In this document: piece by piece, positions 15,432 through 21,398 of the stretch
Numbering within the stretch: the stretch's first letter is position 1
How the letters are laid out: each line of letters opens with the position of its first letter
Made by a program: the position numbers and the translations under genes
DNA from: 2-02-FULL-43-11-A sp964477065
GTDB lineage: Bacteria; Patescibacteriota; Microgenomatia; UBA1406; HO2-37-13b
Reading direction: 5' to 3'
Length of the DNA: 24,096 nucleotides
Assembly: GCA_964477065.1 (NCBI GenBank)
Contig: CAYZCU010000012.1
Location: forward strand, 1-24,096
Notes under the pieces: model-generated
Told to the model about the DNA's origin: nothing
Database searches by the model: none
What the model saw: the letters and a program-made list of their open reading frames with translations, nothing else

Positions 15432-17153
15432 TTAGGCCATCCCATGCTCCAACTTCAAACGTTTGATTTTGCCGACAATATCTTTTTCAGGGATATTGAA
15501 TCCGATGAGCACTTTTTTCACGATGGACAGTGCGGCCTCAAATTCAGGCTGGATTACGATCTCGGCCCCAAGGTCTTTCATGCGCTTCTGATGCTTCTCA
15601 AGTGACACCCGCGTCAGGATAGTCACGCTCGGATTGAGGCGTTTTGCATTGAGGATAATCATCTCCTGCGAAAATGCATCGGGAACAGCCGAGATCACGG
15701 CTGTAGCGTACTCAGCTTGTGCAAAATCAAGGATATCAATGTCAGTTGGATCACCATAAATGATCGTGATGCCCTTCTTACGGTGCTCCTCGACGCGATG
15801 ATAATTGTAATCAATAGCGATAAAAGGAATTTGGGCCATCGTCAGCGCGCGTCCGATGTACACACCCACACGACCGTACCCACAGATAATCACATGATTT
15901 TTCAGACTGAGCGCGTCAATATGCGCTGGCTCACGATCAACTCGGTAGGACAAATACTTTTCAAGTGAAGGCGTATGGACGCGCATCCACGTGCGAAGCT
16001 TGATGTAGAGCGTATCTTTATGATCCATCAAAATGGGAGAAGCGGCAAGCGTCAACAGTGTCGAGGTAATTCCAAACAGGTACGTTTCTTGCGAGACAAT
16101 ATGTGCGCCAAAAGATTGATGCAACACAACGAACGCAAACTCCCCTATCTGAGCAAGAAATATCCCACTTGAAAAAGCTGTCTTGGAATGAAAGCGAAAA
16201 TAGATAAAGATACAGGATGTAATGAGGATTTTACTGACAATCACCAGCGTCGCAAAAAGGAGCGCTTTGGGAAGGACGGGAAGCAAACTTCCGATGTCAA
16301 TGGTCGCGCCAAGGAATACAAAAAACAAAATGGTGAAAATATCTCGCATGGGCCTCATTTGGGAGAAAATCTGATAATGTTCCAGCGTTCCCCCGATCAA
16401 AATTCCAGCTACGAATGCTGCAATCGCTGGTGACAATCCCAATGCCGTGAAGAGACCGACAAAGAGCAAAATAAACAGAATCGTCAATAAATTCAGGAGC
16501 TCACGAGAAATGGATGCCACCTTACTCAAAAGTATGGGGACAAATTTTGAGGCAAGGAAAAAAATCAGTCCAATGATTACCCCCGACTTCACCAAAGACA
16601 TACCAACCGCGGATATGACAGACATGAGGCTTGCCTGCTCACCAATTGACGACATGACGATCATAAAAGGAATCACAGCCAGATCCTGCAAGAGCAGAAT
16701 TCCCAAGCTCATTCCGCCTAAAAGTGAATTTTCCTCACCTGTTTCTTGGATGAATTTCGAGACGAGTGCGGTTGATGAGAGTGCACACGCAAATCCGAGC
16801 ACGAGCGCCTCCCCAAGCCCGAAACCAAAAAGCTTCGTCGCACCGATACAAACGGCCCATGTCACCGCCATCTGCAACAGTCCGATCGCCGTCACCTTTC
16901 GTCCGAAGCGCTGGAGTGTCTCGATGTTGACCTCCAAACCAACCGTAAAGAGCAAGAGAATCAGACCCGCATTGCCGTAAAGAGGCAAAAACGACTCAGA
17001 CTGCCCATGAATGCCCACGCCCAGCACCATCCCCGAGAGGATGTAGCCAATCATGCGAGGCATACGTAGTCGTGTCGCGATCAAGCCCCCCACAAATGGC
17101 ACCGCAATGAAGATAATAAGATTGAGAATCACTGAGAGCTCGATGTCAGACAT
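15432..17153 (-). CDS. CPA2-family monovalent cation:proton antiporter with RCK/TrkA-N domain
   Basis: A 573-residue KefB/RosB-type protein exchanging K+ or Na+ for protons across the membrane. Residues 1-380 hold about a dozen membrane segments with family motifs GLILLLFTVGLEVNIETLQR (about 64-83), ALSSTALVSKFIQETGEENS and GLSPAIAAFVAGILIGGTLE. Residues from about 419 form an RCK_N (TrkA-N) NAD-binding domain: HVIICGYGRVGVYIG (GxGxxG) and IYGDPTDIDILDFA, typical of ligand-gated channels and antiporters. A canonical arrangement (TTGTAA, 18 bases, TATGAT with a TGC extension) ends six bases before the ATG. It heads an operon with the degenerate LCP-like protein. Role: ion or pH homeostasis; ion preference unknown. 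Confidence 0.92.
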   Translation of the reverse strand: MSDIELSVILNLIIFIAVPFVGGLIATRLRMPRMIGYILSGMVLGVGIHGQSESFLPLYGNAGLILLLFTVGLEVNIETLQRFGRKVTAIGLLQMAVTWAVCIGATKLFGFGLGEALVLGFACALSSTALVSKFIQETGEENSLLGGMSLGILLLQDLAVIPFMIVMSSIGEQASLMSVISAVGMSLVKSGVIIGLIFFLASKFVPILLSKVASISRELLNLLTILFILLFVGLFTALGLSPAIAAFVAGILIGGTLEHYQIFSQMRPMRDIFTILFFVFLGATIDIGSLLPVLPKALLFATLVIVSKILITSCIFIYFRFHSKTAFSSGIFLAQIGEFAFVVLHQSFGAHIVSQETYLFGITSTLLTLAASPILMDHKDTLYIKLRTWMRVHTPSLEKYLSYRVDREPAHIDALSLKNHVIICGYGRVGVYIGRALTMAQIPFIAIDYNYHRVEEHRKKGITIIYGDPTDIDILDFAQAEYATAVISAVPDAFSQEMIILNAKRLNPSVTILTRVSLEKHQKRMKDLGAEIVIQPEFEAALSIVKKVLIGFNIPEKDIVGKIKRLKLEHGMA

Positions 17154-17159
17154 ACTCCC

Positions 17160-17189
17160 ATCATAGCAAGAAAGTGAGGCTGATTACAA
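17160..17189 (-). promoter_or_regulatory. promoter of the antiporter operon, leaderless
   Basis: Minus strand: TTGTAA (17189-17184), 18-base spacer ending in TGC, TATGAT (17165-17160), then six bases to the ATG at 17153. The -35 end abuts the stop codon of the DksA/TraR-like gene. Confidence 0.65.
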
Positions 17190-17561
17190 TCACTTGACGA
17201 GGCGTTTTTCCGTCGTGATCGTGTGTCGCGCCTCAGGCATGATCTGCAAGCGGGCAAATGGGATAGGCTCATTCGTATGCTCATCCAAGCCATATGTCCC
17301 CTCTTCCATACGACGCAGAGCGATTTCCGTCGACTCAAGCTTTTTGCGAAGTGCAAGAATTTCTGCCTCAACCTTTTCATGTTCCATCTGCTCACGGACG
17401 TCCGTGTCGATGGAGGCATTGTCTGACACATAGTCAGGATCTTTAAACGGATCTTGCTTTTCGAGCGTGTCAATAGTGGCAGGAATATCACGAAGATTTT
17501 GCAAAAGTAACATTTTTAATTCTGCGAGCTGTTCTGCTGATAAATGAGATGTGTGTGTCAT
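17190..17561 (-). CDS. DksA/TraR-family-like protein lacking the zinc-finger cysteines
   Basis: A 123-residue protein with the layout of DksA/TraR factors: an N-terminal helical hairpin (LAELKMLLLQNLRDI at about 12-26; DTDVREQMEHEKVEAEILAL at about 52-71) and the C-terminal 'EEGTYG' motif (86-91) followed by PIPFARLQIMPEARHTI, matching 'GTYGxCxxCGxxIxxxRLxxxPxAxxC'. All four zinc cysteines are replaced (GLDEHTNEPI). DksA binds the RNA polymerase secondary channel with (p)ppGpp; whether this variant does is unknown. Known DksA2-type proteins also lack cysteines in part. Its ATG overlaps the stop position of the neighbouring lgt-like gene (lgt TGA at 17558-17560, ATG at 17561): since both read leftwards, lgt lies upstream and the overlap couples them. 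Confidence 0.8.
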   Translation of the reverse strand: MTHTSHLSAEQLAELKMLLLQNLRDIPATIDTLEKQDPFKDPDYVSDNASIDTDVREQMEHEKVEAEILALRKKLESTEIALRRMEEGTYGLDEHTNEPIPFARLQIMPEARHTITTEKRLVK

Positions 17562-18346
17562 AGTGATTTTCGTTTCGTTAATGTTTGTAACCTTTTCTTC
17601 AATGAATCTTTGTATTTTATAGCTTCAAGAAGCCCAAAACTTACAAATAAGATACTCGGAATCAGGACGTTAAATCGAAAGCTGAGTAAGTATAGGACAT
17701 CATCTTTCAAGAAGTCAAGCGCCATAAAATTCAGAGAGGTGAACATTACGAAAAAACTAAACAGTGAGCCAACATCAATCGTATCTCTGCGGTATGTCAG
17801 CATGAGTTTTTGGGATACAAAAAAACCGATAAACATGAGTATCGCTTCATAGAGCGCCACTATATGTCGAGGACCATCGTATCCGACATAGCTTACTGCC
17901 AATGGAAAATTCGTCTGAGCCCCAATCGTATTGCCTCCCAGAAGTGCTCCTAATTTACCGATTCCCAGCGCTAAAAATAGAGATGGTATGGCATATGCAA
18001 CAACTTCCATAAAGGAATCCTTCGTATATTTTGTCACCAATAGGAGCGTCACAAAGCCTCCGATCAACCCCCCGATAATAGATAGGCCTGGGTAGCCGTT
18101 GATAAGGATGTATTTTAAGATATGTGGGCCAAATTCTTGATAATTAAGCATAATATACGTCCCTCGCGCAAAAACCATCCCTCCTGCGAGTGAGATAAAT
18201 GCTGCATCAAACATGCTTTCTTCTTTGAATGAGGTGCGCTTCACATTGCGCCAAAACCAAAACATTGCCCAGAAAAATGCGAGCATGAGAAAGATGCCCA
18301 CGGTGTAGATTTTCACGATTCCCAAGTCCACAAGTACGGGTAGCAT
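17558..18346 (-). CDS. lgt: prolipoprotein diacylglyceryl transferase, diverged
   Basis: Lgt transfers diacylglycerol from phosphatidylglycerol to the lipobox cysteine of prolipoproteins in the cytoplasmic membrane. Read from the ATG at 18346 it has 262 residues, the normal size, and about seven membrane segments. Family-like parts are LGIVKIYTVGIFLML at the start, GLSIIGGLIGG (usually with HGG), LGIGKLGALLGGNTIG (the 'GRxGNFxNGExxG' signature, with Lys where Arg is normal) and HIVALYEAILMF. Substitutions at normally essential His and Arg make activity uncertain. TATACT lies six bases before the ATG, which favours this start over the ATG 44 codons upstream. Its TGA overlaps the next ATG (DksA/TraR-like). 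A lipobox protein at 21684 is a likely client. Confidence 0.82.
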   Translation of the reverse strand: MLPVLVDLGIVKIYTVGIFLMLAFFWAMFWFWRNVKRTSFKEESMFDAAFISLAGGMVFARGTYIMLNYQEFGPHILKYILINGYPGLSIIGGLIGGFVTLLLVTKYTKDSFMEVVAYAIPSLFLALGIGKLGALLGGNTIGAQTNFPLAVSYVGYDGPRHIVALYEAILMFIGFFVSQKLMLTYRRDTIDVGSLFSFFVMFTSLNFMALDFLKDDVLYLLSFRFNVLIPSILFVSFGLLEAIKYKDSLKKRLQTLTKRKSL

Positions 18347-18352
18347 GTGGAT

Positions 18353-18358
18353 AGTATA
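18353..18358 (-). promoter_or_regulatory. -10 box of the lgt operon, leaderless
   Basis: TATACT on the minus strand, six bases before the ATG at 18346. No clear -35 box. It lies back-to-back with the extended -10 promoter at 18439-18447. Confidence 0.55.
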
Positions 18359-18438
18359 CCCGATTTTGCAGAGAATTTTTGAAATGAATGCGCGCCATAT
18401 TTTTGAAGATAAAAATGCCTCTTGAAATGTAAAATGCG

Positions 18439-18447
18439 TGGTATAAT
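18439..18447 (+). promoter_or_regulatory. extended -10 promoter of the 18457 gene
   Basis: TGG followed by TATAAT (18442-18447). The ATG at 18448 directly abuts the box, so it cannot be transcribed; the in-frame ATG at 18457, nine bases downstream, is the likely leaderless start. Confidence 0.65.
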
Positions 18448-18456
18448 ATGGGCAAG

Positions 18457-19134
18457 ATGCCAACTGGTTTAGCTCCAAGGCAAGAAAAATGGCCCTTTAC
18501 GAAAACCCCTTCTTCATCAGATGATGATGGACTTCCAAGCTTAGCTGAAGCTACTTTTGAACCAAATAGACATGGACAACGAACTCCTATACGTCATGGT
18601 CAACCCCTTCGCTGGGCAGATATCATGCGAGTCAATTCACTCACTAGCTTTGATTTGTCAGATCGTCAACACATCTTTGTCAGTGGACTCAACAAAGAAT
18701 TGGACGTTGTTCAAGATAACCGCCGGCCGAAGAAACCTAACTACTTCCTATTTCCAGGTGGATCAGCTTCTCAAGGAGAAAAAAGTACTATCGCAGGAGT
18801 GCTAGATAGGATTGGTGCATTTCCAGATGTTGTCAATGAAATATCTGGTTTTTATGGGCTGACACCTGAGGCTGTGCTACGCAACCAGGGCAATATGCGA
18901 TTTGGGGCAATGCTGAGGTCACTTCAGTTCCTCGCTGATCCTGAGCGTCGACTTGCCCAGATCGCACCGCACCTTGCACATGAAATCCAGATACTTTTAC
19001 TTCCTGATCAAGGACGTTCAGCCTGTCAAGACAGTGCTGATTCGCTTCGTGGAAATGCTCGTGTTATTCAGACTGTTGTAGATGATTTGTTTGCTGTGAC
19101 GTCAGGAGAACGCATGGCAAAGCCTCGTAACTAG
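18457..19134 (+). CDS. hypothetical protein
   Basis: A 225-residue, apparently soluble protein that I do not recognise. The first 50 residues are polar and Pro/Ser/Asp-rich; from about residue 50 the sequence is mixed helical and contains FLFPGGSASQGEKSTIAGVL and VVNEISGFYGLTPEAVLRNQ. Only one cysteine, no signal peptide or membrane segment. The start was chosen at 18457 because the ATG three codons earlier touches the -10 box. Its stop codon TAG is the first CTAG of the octamer array that separates it from truB, so the array forms its 3' end. Function unknown. Confidence 0.65.
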   Translation: MPTGLAPRQEKWPFTKTPSSSDDDGLPSLAEATFEPNRHGQRTPIRHGQPLRWADIMRVNSLTSFDLSDRQHIFVSGLNKELDVVQDNRRPKKPNYFLFPGGSASQGEKSTIAGVLDRIGAFPDVVNEISGFYGLTPEAVLRNQGNMRFGAMLRSLQFLADPERRLAQIAPHLAHEIQILLLPDQGRSACQDSADSLRGNARVIQTVVDDLFAVTSGERMAKPRN

Positions 19135-19206
19135 CTCTCTAGATTTCAAGTTTTCTAAATTTCTAGCTCTCTAGATTTCTAGCTTTCTAGATTTCTAGCT
19201 CTCTAG
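19131..19206. repeat. octamer CTAG array 2, supplying both flanking stop codons
   Basis: CTAG, then nine in-register 8-base units from 19135: CTCTCTAG, ATTTCAAG, TTTTCTAA, ATTTCTAG, CTCTCTAG, ATTTCTAG, CTTTCTAG, ATTTCTAG, CTCTCTAG. The plus-strand gene stops at TAG 19132-19134 and truB (minus) stops at TAG 19197-19195, both inside the array. Confidence 0.88.
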
Positions 19207-19890
19207 CTCCTCTATCCTCACCGCCTCATCCGCTGTAAACTCCCCCACTGCCGTGCGTTTGAGCGCATACAGATACGCCCCGATGCCCAGATGCTCCCCA
19301 ATATCCCTCGCAAGTGAGCGTATATACGTGCCCGAGCCACATGTCACCGTGATGCTCAGATACGGAAATGAATAGTCCGTGATGGCGAGGCTATATATGT
19401 CTACGTGGCGGGCTTTGGAAGACATATCCAGCTCCTCCCCTGCCCGCGTGCGGGCGTAGGCCGTCTTGCCCGAAATCTTGAGGGCGCTGTGACGCGGAGG
19501 GGTTTGTACATAGCCATGGAGAAAGGGAGAGAGATCTGGAAGGGTCGTGGTCTGCTCGCGTGCGTAGATCTGGACAGTCGCGGGATCGGTCGGCGTGATC
19601 GGCCCTTCACGATCATCCGTATCTGAGCGAGCGCCGAGATAGATGATGGCTTCGTAGGTTTTTGTCGTGCCCTTGAGCGTCTGTGCAAGCTGTCGGGTGT
19701 AGTCCCGCCCGATGGCGATGACAAGCACCCCCTCTGCCTGAGGATCGAGCGTGCCTCCGTGGCCGATTTTGGGCTTGGTCATGCCTTGAAGAGCGAGCTG
19801 GCGCTTGATGCGCCGGATCACATCATACGAGGACATGCCCAGGGGTTTGTACCATGCGCGAATGCCCTCCGATATCGTTCTGTCTGCCAT
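19195..19890 (-). CDS. truB: tRNA pseudouridine(55) synthase TruB
   Basis: TruB makes pseudouridine 55 in the T loop of tRNAs. Read from the ATG at 19890 it has 231 residues. Motifs: AWYKPLGMSSYDVIRRIKR near the start, the catalytic GHGGTLDPQAEGVL (Asp around 49), YEAIIYLGARSDTDDREG, and CGSGTYIRSLARDIGE. The C-terminal PUA-like domain of some TruBs is absent, and the last residues (EELES) are encoded by the neighbouring octamer array, so the 3' end may have been replaced. TATACT lies seven bases before the ATG; upstream in-frame ATGs would precede this promoter. It is divergent from the tRNA-Leu gene. Confidence 0.94.
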   Translation of the reverse strand: MADRTISEGIRAWYKPLGMSSYDVIRRIKRQLALQGMTKPKIGHGGTLDPQAEGVLVIAIGRDYTRQLAQTLKGTTKTYEAIIYLGARSDTDDREGPITPTDPATVQIYAREQTTTLPDLSPFLHGYVQTPPRHSALKISGKTAYARTRAGEELDMSSKARHVDIYSLAITDYSFPYLSITVTCGSGTYIRSLARDIGEHLGIGAYLYALKRTAVGEFTADEAVRIEELES

Positions 19891-19897
19891 GCCACGT

Positions 19898-19903
19898 AGT
19901 ATA
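19898..19903 (-). promoter_or_regulatory. -10 box of truB, leaderless
   Basis: TATACT on the minus strand, seven bases before the ATG at 19890. It sits 21 bases from the plus-strand tRNA promoter, back-to-back. Confidence 0.55.
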
Positions 19904-19921
19904 CCCATTTTTCGGCTTGAT

Positions 19922-19930
19922 TGGTATAAT
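19922..19930 (+). promoter_or_regulatory. extended -10 promoter of tRNA-Leu
   Basis: TGG followed by TATAAT (19925-19930), 25 bases before the mature tRNA 5' end. No -35 box is clear. Confidence 0.6.
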
Positions 19931-19955
19931 AAGGCACTGCTCGACTGCAACCCTC

Positions 19956-20038
19956 GCCGGGGTGCTGGAATGGTATACAGGCTGGTCTCAAAAACCAGTG
20001 GGATTTATCCCATGAGGGTTCGATCCCCTCTCCCGGCA
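19956..20038 (+). tRNA. tRNA-Leu(CAA)
   Basis: A class II tRNA. Acceptor GCCGGGG pairs with TCCCGGC, with one G-U pair. The anticodon stem CTGGT/ACCAG encloses the loop CTCAAAA (19987-19993), anticodon CAA at 19989-19991, decoding UUG. A long variable arm (TGGGAT and ATCCCA) follows, then the T stem GAGGG/CCCTC around TTCGATC. The discriminator is A at 20038 and CCA is not encoded (next bases CA), so CCA must be added by an enzyme. No intron. Confidence 0.95.
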
Positions 20039-20099
20039 CACGAGTATTTTCTACTTTTTTGAAATAAAACCTGCGCCATTTCTCCTCATAAAAAAGTTC

Positions 20100-20128
20100 T
20101 TGACAGATAAAAACTCGTCTTGTATAAT
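20100..20128 (+). promoter_or_regulatory. consensus promoter of the structured zinc-ribbon unit
   Basis: TTGACA (20100-20105), 17-base spacer, TATAAT (20123-20128): the only perfect pair of consensus hexamers in the window. Transcription should begin near 20135, directly before a terminator-like hairpin. Confidence 0.88.
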
Positions 20129-20136
20129 GCTTTACT

Positions 20137-20162
20137 ATAGGTCTGAATAAGACCTATTTTTT
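20137..20162 (+). terminator. promoter-proximal terminator-like hairpin (possible attenuator)
   Basis: ATAGGTCT, loop GAATA, AGACCTAT (8 bp), then six T counting the last stem base. This is an intrinsic-terminator shape within the first 30 bases of the transcript, followed by a long structured leader, so it may be an attenuator or a start-site pausing element. Confidence 0.6.
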
Positions 20163-20238
20163 GTTACTGTGACCGTGATTGCATTCATCAGCTGAGTGTC
20201 GTCACCGTGTACATTTACATACGTTCCTGTAGAAAAAA

Positions 20239-20310
20239 GGTTGCGCAGGTTTGGGCGTACAAGCATACTTAAGTAAGTGTGTTGGTAGGCCCAAAATCCT
20301 CTGCGCAACT
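20239..20310 (+). ncRNA. three-tier leader RNA hairpin
   Basis: Outer stem GTTGCGCAG (20240-20248) with CTGCGCAAC (20301-20309); middle stem TTTGGGC (20250-20256) with GCCCAAA (20289-20295); inner stem CATACTT with AAGTGTG-like pairing (20264-20281). The 5' strand could also pair with GCGCAA at 20313-20318, giving an alternative fold just before the ribosome site. I know no riboswitch class that matches. Confidence 0.65.
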
Positions 20311-20340
20311 TCGCGCAAAGGTCCAAGGGCGGAGGCTTCA

Positions 20341-20514
20341 ATGTGCCATAAAGGCACAACGACGTATCGCTGTAAGTCTTGTGGCAAGACTCAGAGCTTC
20401 GACGGCATCTGTGACGCCTGCGGGCGTCGCAAGCAATTCGAAGTCGTCCCCAAGGGGACGACGACCACCGCTGCCCAGACCAAGGGCGCGTCTACACGGA
20501 GCATGGGCGCCTGA
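20341..20514 (+). CDS. 57-residue zinc-ribbon peptide inside a hairpin-rich mRNA
   Basis: The peptide has two CxxC knuckles (C11-C14 and C24-C27: YRCKSCGKTQSFDGICDACG) with nine residues between them, a compact zinc ribbon, then a Thr/Ala/Lys-rich tail. Zinc ribbons of this size bind nucleic acid or protein; its role is unknown. The start is decided by GGAGG at 20331-20335, five bases before the ATG. Base composition is clearly more GC-rich than its neighbours. The coding RNA itself contains perfect hairpins: 20342-20358 (covering the start codon), 20375-20391, 20413-20428 and 20443-20462. It is the only gene of a unit with its own promoter (20100-20128), a 200-base leader and a terminal hairpin. 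Longer in-frame starts upstream would run through the structured leader. Confidence 0.68.
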   Translation: MCHKGTTTYRCKSCGKTQSFDGICDACGRRKQFEVVPKGTTTTAAQTKGASTRSMGA

Positions 20515-20518
20515 CCCA

Positions 20519-20553
20519 GCCCGGCCCCTCCCTCATTGGGAGGGTAACCGGGC
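20519..20553 (+). ncRNA. GC-rich hairpin after the zinc-ribbon gene
   Basis: Inner stem CCCTCCC (20526-20532) with GGGAGGG (20538-20544); outer stem GCCCGG (20519-20524) with CCGGGC (20548-20553). It begins four bases after the TGA and lacks a T-tract, so it is not a standard terminator. Confidence 0.65.
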
Positions 20554-20569
20554 AACTCAGGTGCCTTCC

Positions 20570-20616
20570 GACCGGGCGGCGGGGATTCTTTCCTCGCCGT
20601 CCGGTCACTTTATTTG
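20570..20616 (+). terminator. 15-bp terminal hairpin with weak T-rich tail
   Basis: GACCGG...GGGG (20570-20584) pairs over 15 bp, with two G-U wobbles, with CCTCGCCG...CCGGTC (20592-20606); loop ATTCTTT; tail ACTTTATTTG. This very stable stem probably ends the zinc-ribbon unit. Confidence 0.7.
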
Positions 20617-20634
20617 CCTGCTCCCCTGCCCCAC

Positions 20635-20663
20635 TTTACAATCCCTTTACTGAGGCGTATACT
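20635..20663 (+). promoter_or_regulatory. promoter of the 20692 small gene
   Basis: TTTACA (20635-20640), 17-base spacer, TATACT (20658-20663). The expected start near 20670 leaves a leader of about 22 bases with no Shine-Dalgarno. Confidence 0.65.
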
Positions 20664-20691
20664 CTGCTCATTATATTTTCAATATATTTAT

Positions 20692-20916
20692 ATGGGTAGA
20701 AGAAACTACAATGATCCTGAGTATCCGACCAGACTTTCACATGCTGAATCAGCACAGACAAATGGGGTTTTAAAACTTTTAGGCGCAATTCGCCAAACAA
20801 ATGGACAAGGACCTGAGGTTCAAATCCTTCCTAACGGAAGCAATGTCGTTGTAGTTGATTTTAGAGTCCCATCACAATTAGCCGAAATTGGCTATGTATC
20901 ACGCAGGAGAGAATAA
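20692..20916 (+). CDS. small hypothetical protein
   Basis: A 74-residue protein, basic at both ends, starting MGRRNYNDPEYPTRLSHAES and ending RRRE. The middle alternates polar and hydrophobic residues (VQILPNGSNVVVVDFRVPSQ), suggesting a few strands. There is no known motif, cysteine, signal peptide or membrane segment. It is the first of four small, charged proteins in a row on this strand, each short of 90 residues. The start was set at the first ATG downstream of the promoter (20635-20663); in-frame upstream codons lie before the -10 box. Confidence 0.55.
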   Translation: MGRRNYNDPEYPTRLSHAESAQTNGVLKLLGAIRQTNGQGPEVQILPNGSNVVVVDFRVPSQLAEIGYVSRRRE

Positions 20917-20933
20917 TCTATTTTGTACATTTC

Positions 20934-20962
20934 TTGTCAGCACAGGCATGCTGTGGTACAAT
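20934..20962 (+). promoter_or_regulatory. promoter of the 20970 gene, leaderless
   Basis: TTGTCA (20934-20939), 17-base spacer ending in TGG, TACAAT (20957-20962), seven bases to the ATG at 20970. Confidence 0.68.
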
Positions 20963-20969
20963 CGCACTT

Positions 20970-21191
20970 ATGAAACATAAAGAGAGAAAGGACAGACCTG
21001 ACACAGATAATCGAAGGACAATTCATGCTAAACGTACGAACATGGATTTTTGGCGACTTGTCAAAGTCGATGGCTCTAATTTGGCTAATCGGATAGCTAT
21101 CAGAAGAATGAACGGATTTCGAGTTGCTCCTGAAGCATATGTTACTCGGCTCCGAAGACTCATAGATGAAGCAGTTGGCCGAATCTCATAG
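20970..21191 (+). CDS. small basic hypothetical protein
   Basis: A 73-residue, strongly basic protein. The first 25 residues are hydrophilic (MKHKERKDRPDTDNRRTIHA); from about residue 26 it looks helical (DFWRLVKVDGSNLANRIAIR, then a C-terminal amphipathic helix YVTRLRRLIDEAVGRIS). No family recognised; a nucleic-acid-binding role would fit the charge but is a guess. A clear promoter ends seven bases before the ATG, so the start at 20970 is preferred over an upstream one at 20934 that would lie inside the -35 box. The next gene starts six bases after its stop. Confidence 0.6.
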   Translation: MKHKERKDRPDTDNRRTIHAKRTNMDFWRLVKVDGSNLANRIAIRRMNGFRVAPEAYVTRLRRLIDEAVGRIS

Positions 21192-21197
21192 GACGAC

Positions 21198-21398
21198 ATG
21201 GCACATACGAAAAAGCATCACCATCGAAGACCACCTGTTGAGGATCAACTCGATGCTTCAGATCGCATCGGGGCTCGCCTGAGGCAAGCAGACATGGATA
21301 GGATACCTGAAGGTCTGGAAGGTTCACGTGTGACCAATGAACTAAACAAGGGAGATTTACCAGAAGAAATTTATACTATTGCACATGAAAGGAAGTAA
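21198..21398 (+). CDS. small histidine-rich hypothetical protein
   Basis: A 66-residue charged protein that opens MAHTKKHHHRRPPVEDQLDA, with a short His/Arg cluster that might bind metal or nucleic acid, then acidic and basic residues mixed. No family recognised. The start follows the preceding stop by six bases and has an AGGA at about 21191-21194, a weak Shine-Dalgarno, so it is co-transcribed with the 20970 gene. Its last 14 bases overlap the start of the next gene, and it contains that gene's -10 box. Confidence 0.55.
   Translation: MAHTKKHHHRRPPVEDQLDASDRIGARLRQADMDRIPEGLEGSRVTNELNKGDLPEEIYTIAHERK
21372..21377 (+). promoter_or_regulatory. -10 box inside the preceding gene for the 21385 gene
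   Basis: TATACT, seven bases before the ATG at 21385. Without a -35 box or TG extension it is weaker than the others, but the spacing matches them. Confidence 0.4.

Noticed and set aside
2570..17560. Alternative genetic code with TGA as glycine (as in Gracilibacteria)
   Set aside because: Several clear genes, for example the pseudouridine synthase and the lgt-like gene, end in TGA at expected lengths and overlap the next ATG.
18448..18450. ATG at 18448 as start of the 225-residue protein
   Set aside because: It directly abuts the TATAAT box and would not be in the transcript; the ATG at 18457 is used instead.
20135..20606. Structured unit as RNase P RNA or tmRNA
   Set aside because: Length fits, but the ends do not form a tRNA-like or P4 structure and conserved motifs are absent on both strands.
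20279..20653. 124-codon frame over the zinc-ribbon unit
   Set aside because: It is a shadow in another frame with arginine/proline-rich sequence; the zinc-ribbon frame has CxxC motifs and a strong ribosome site.
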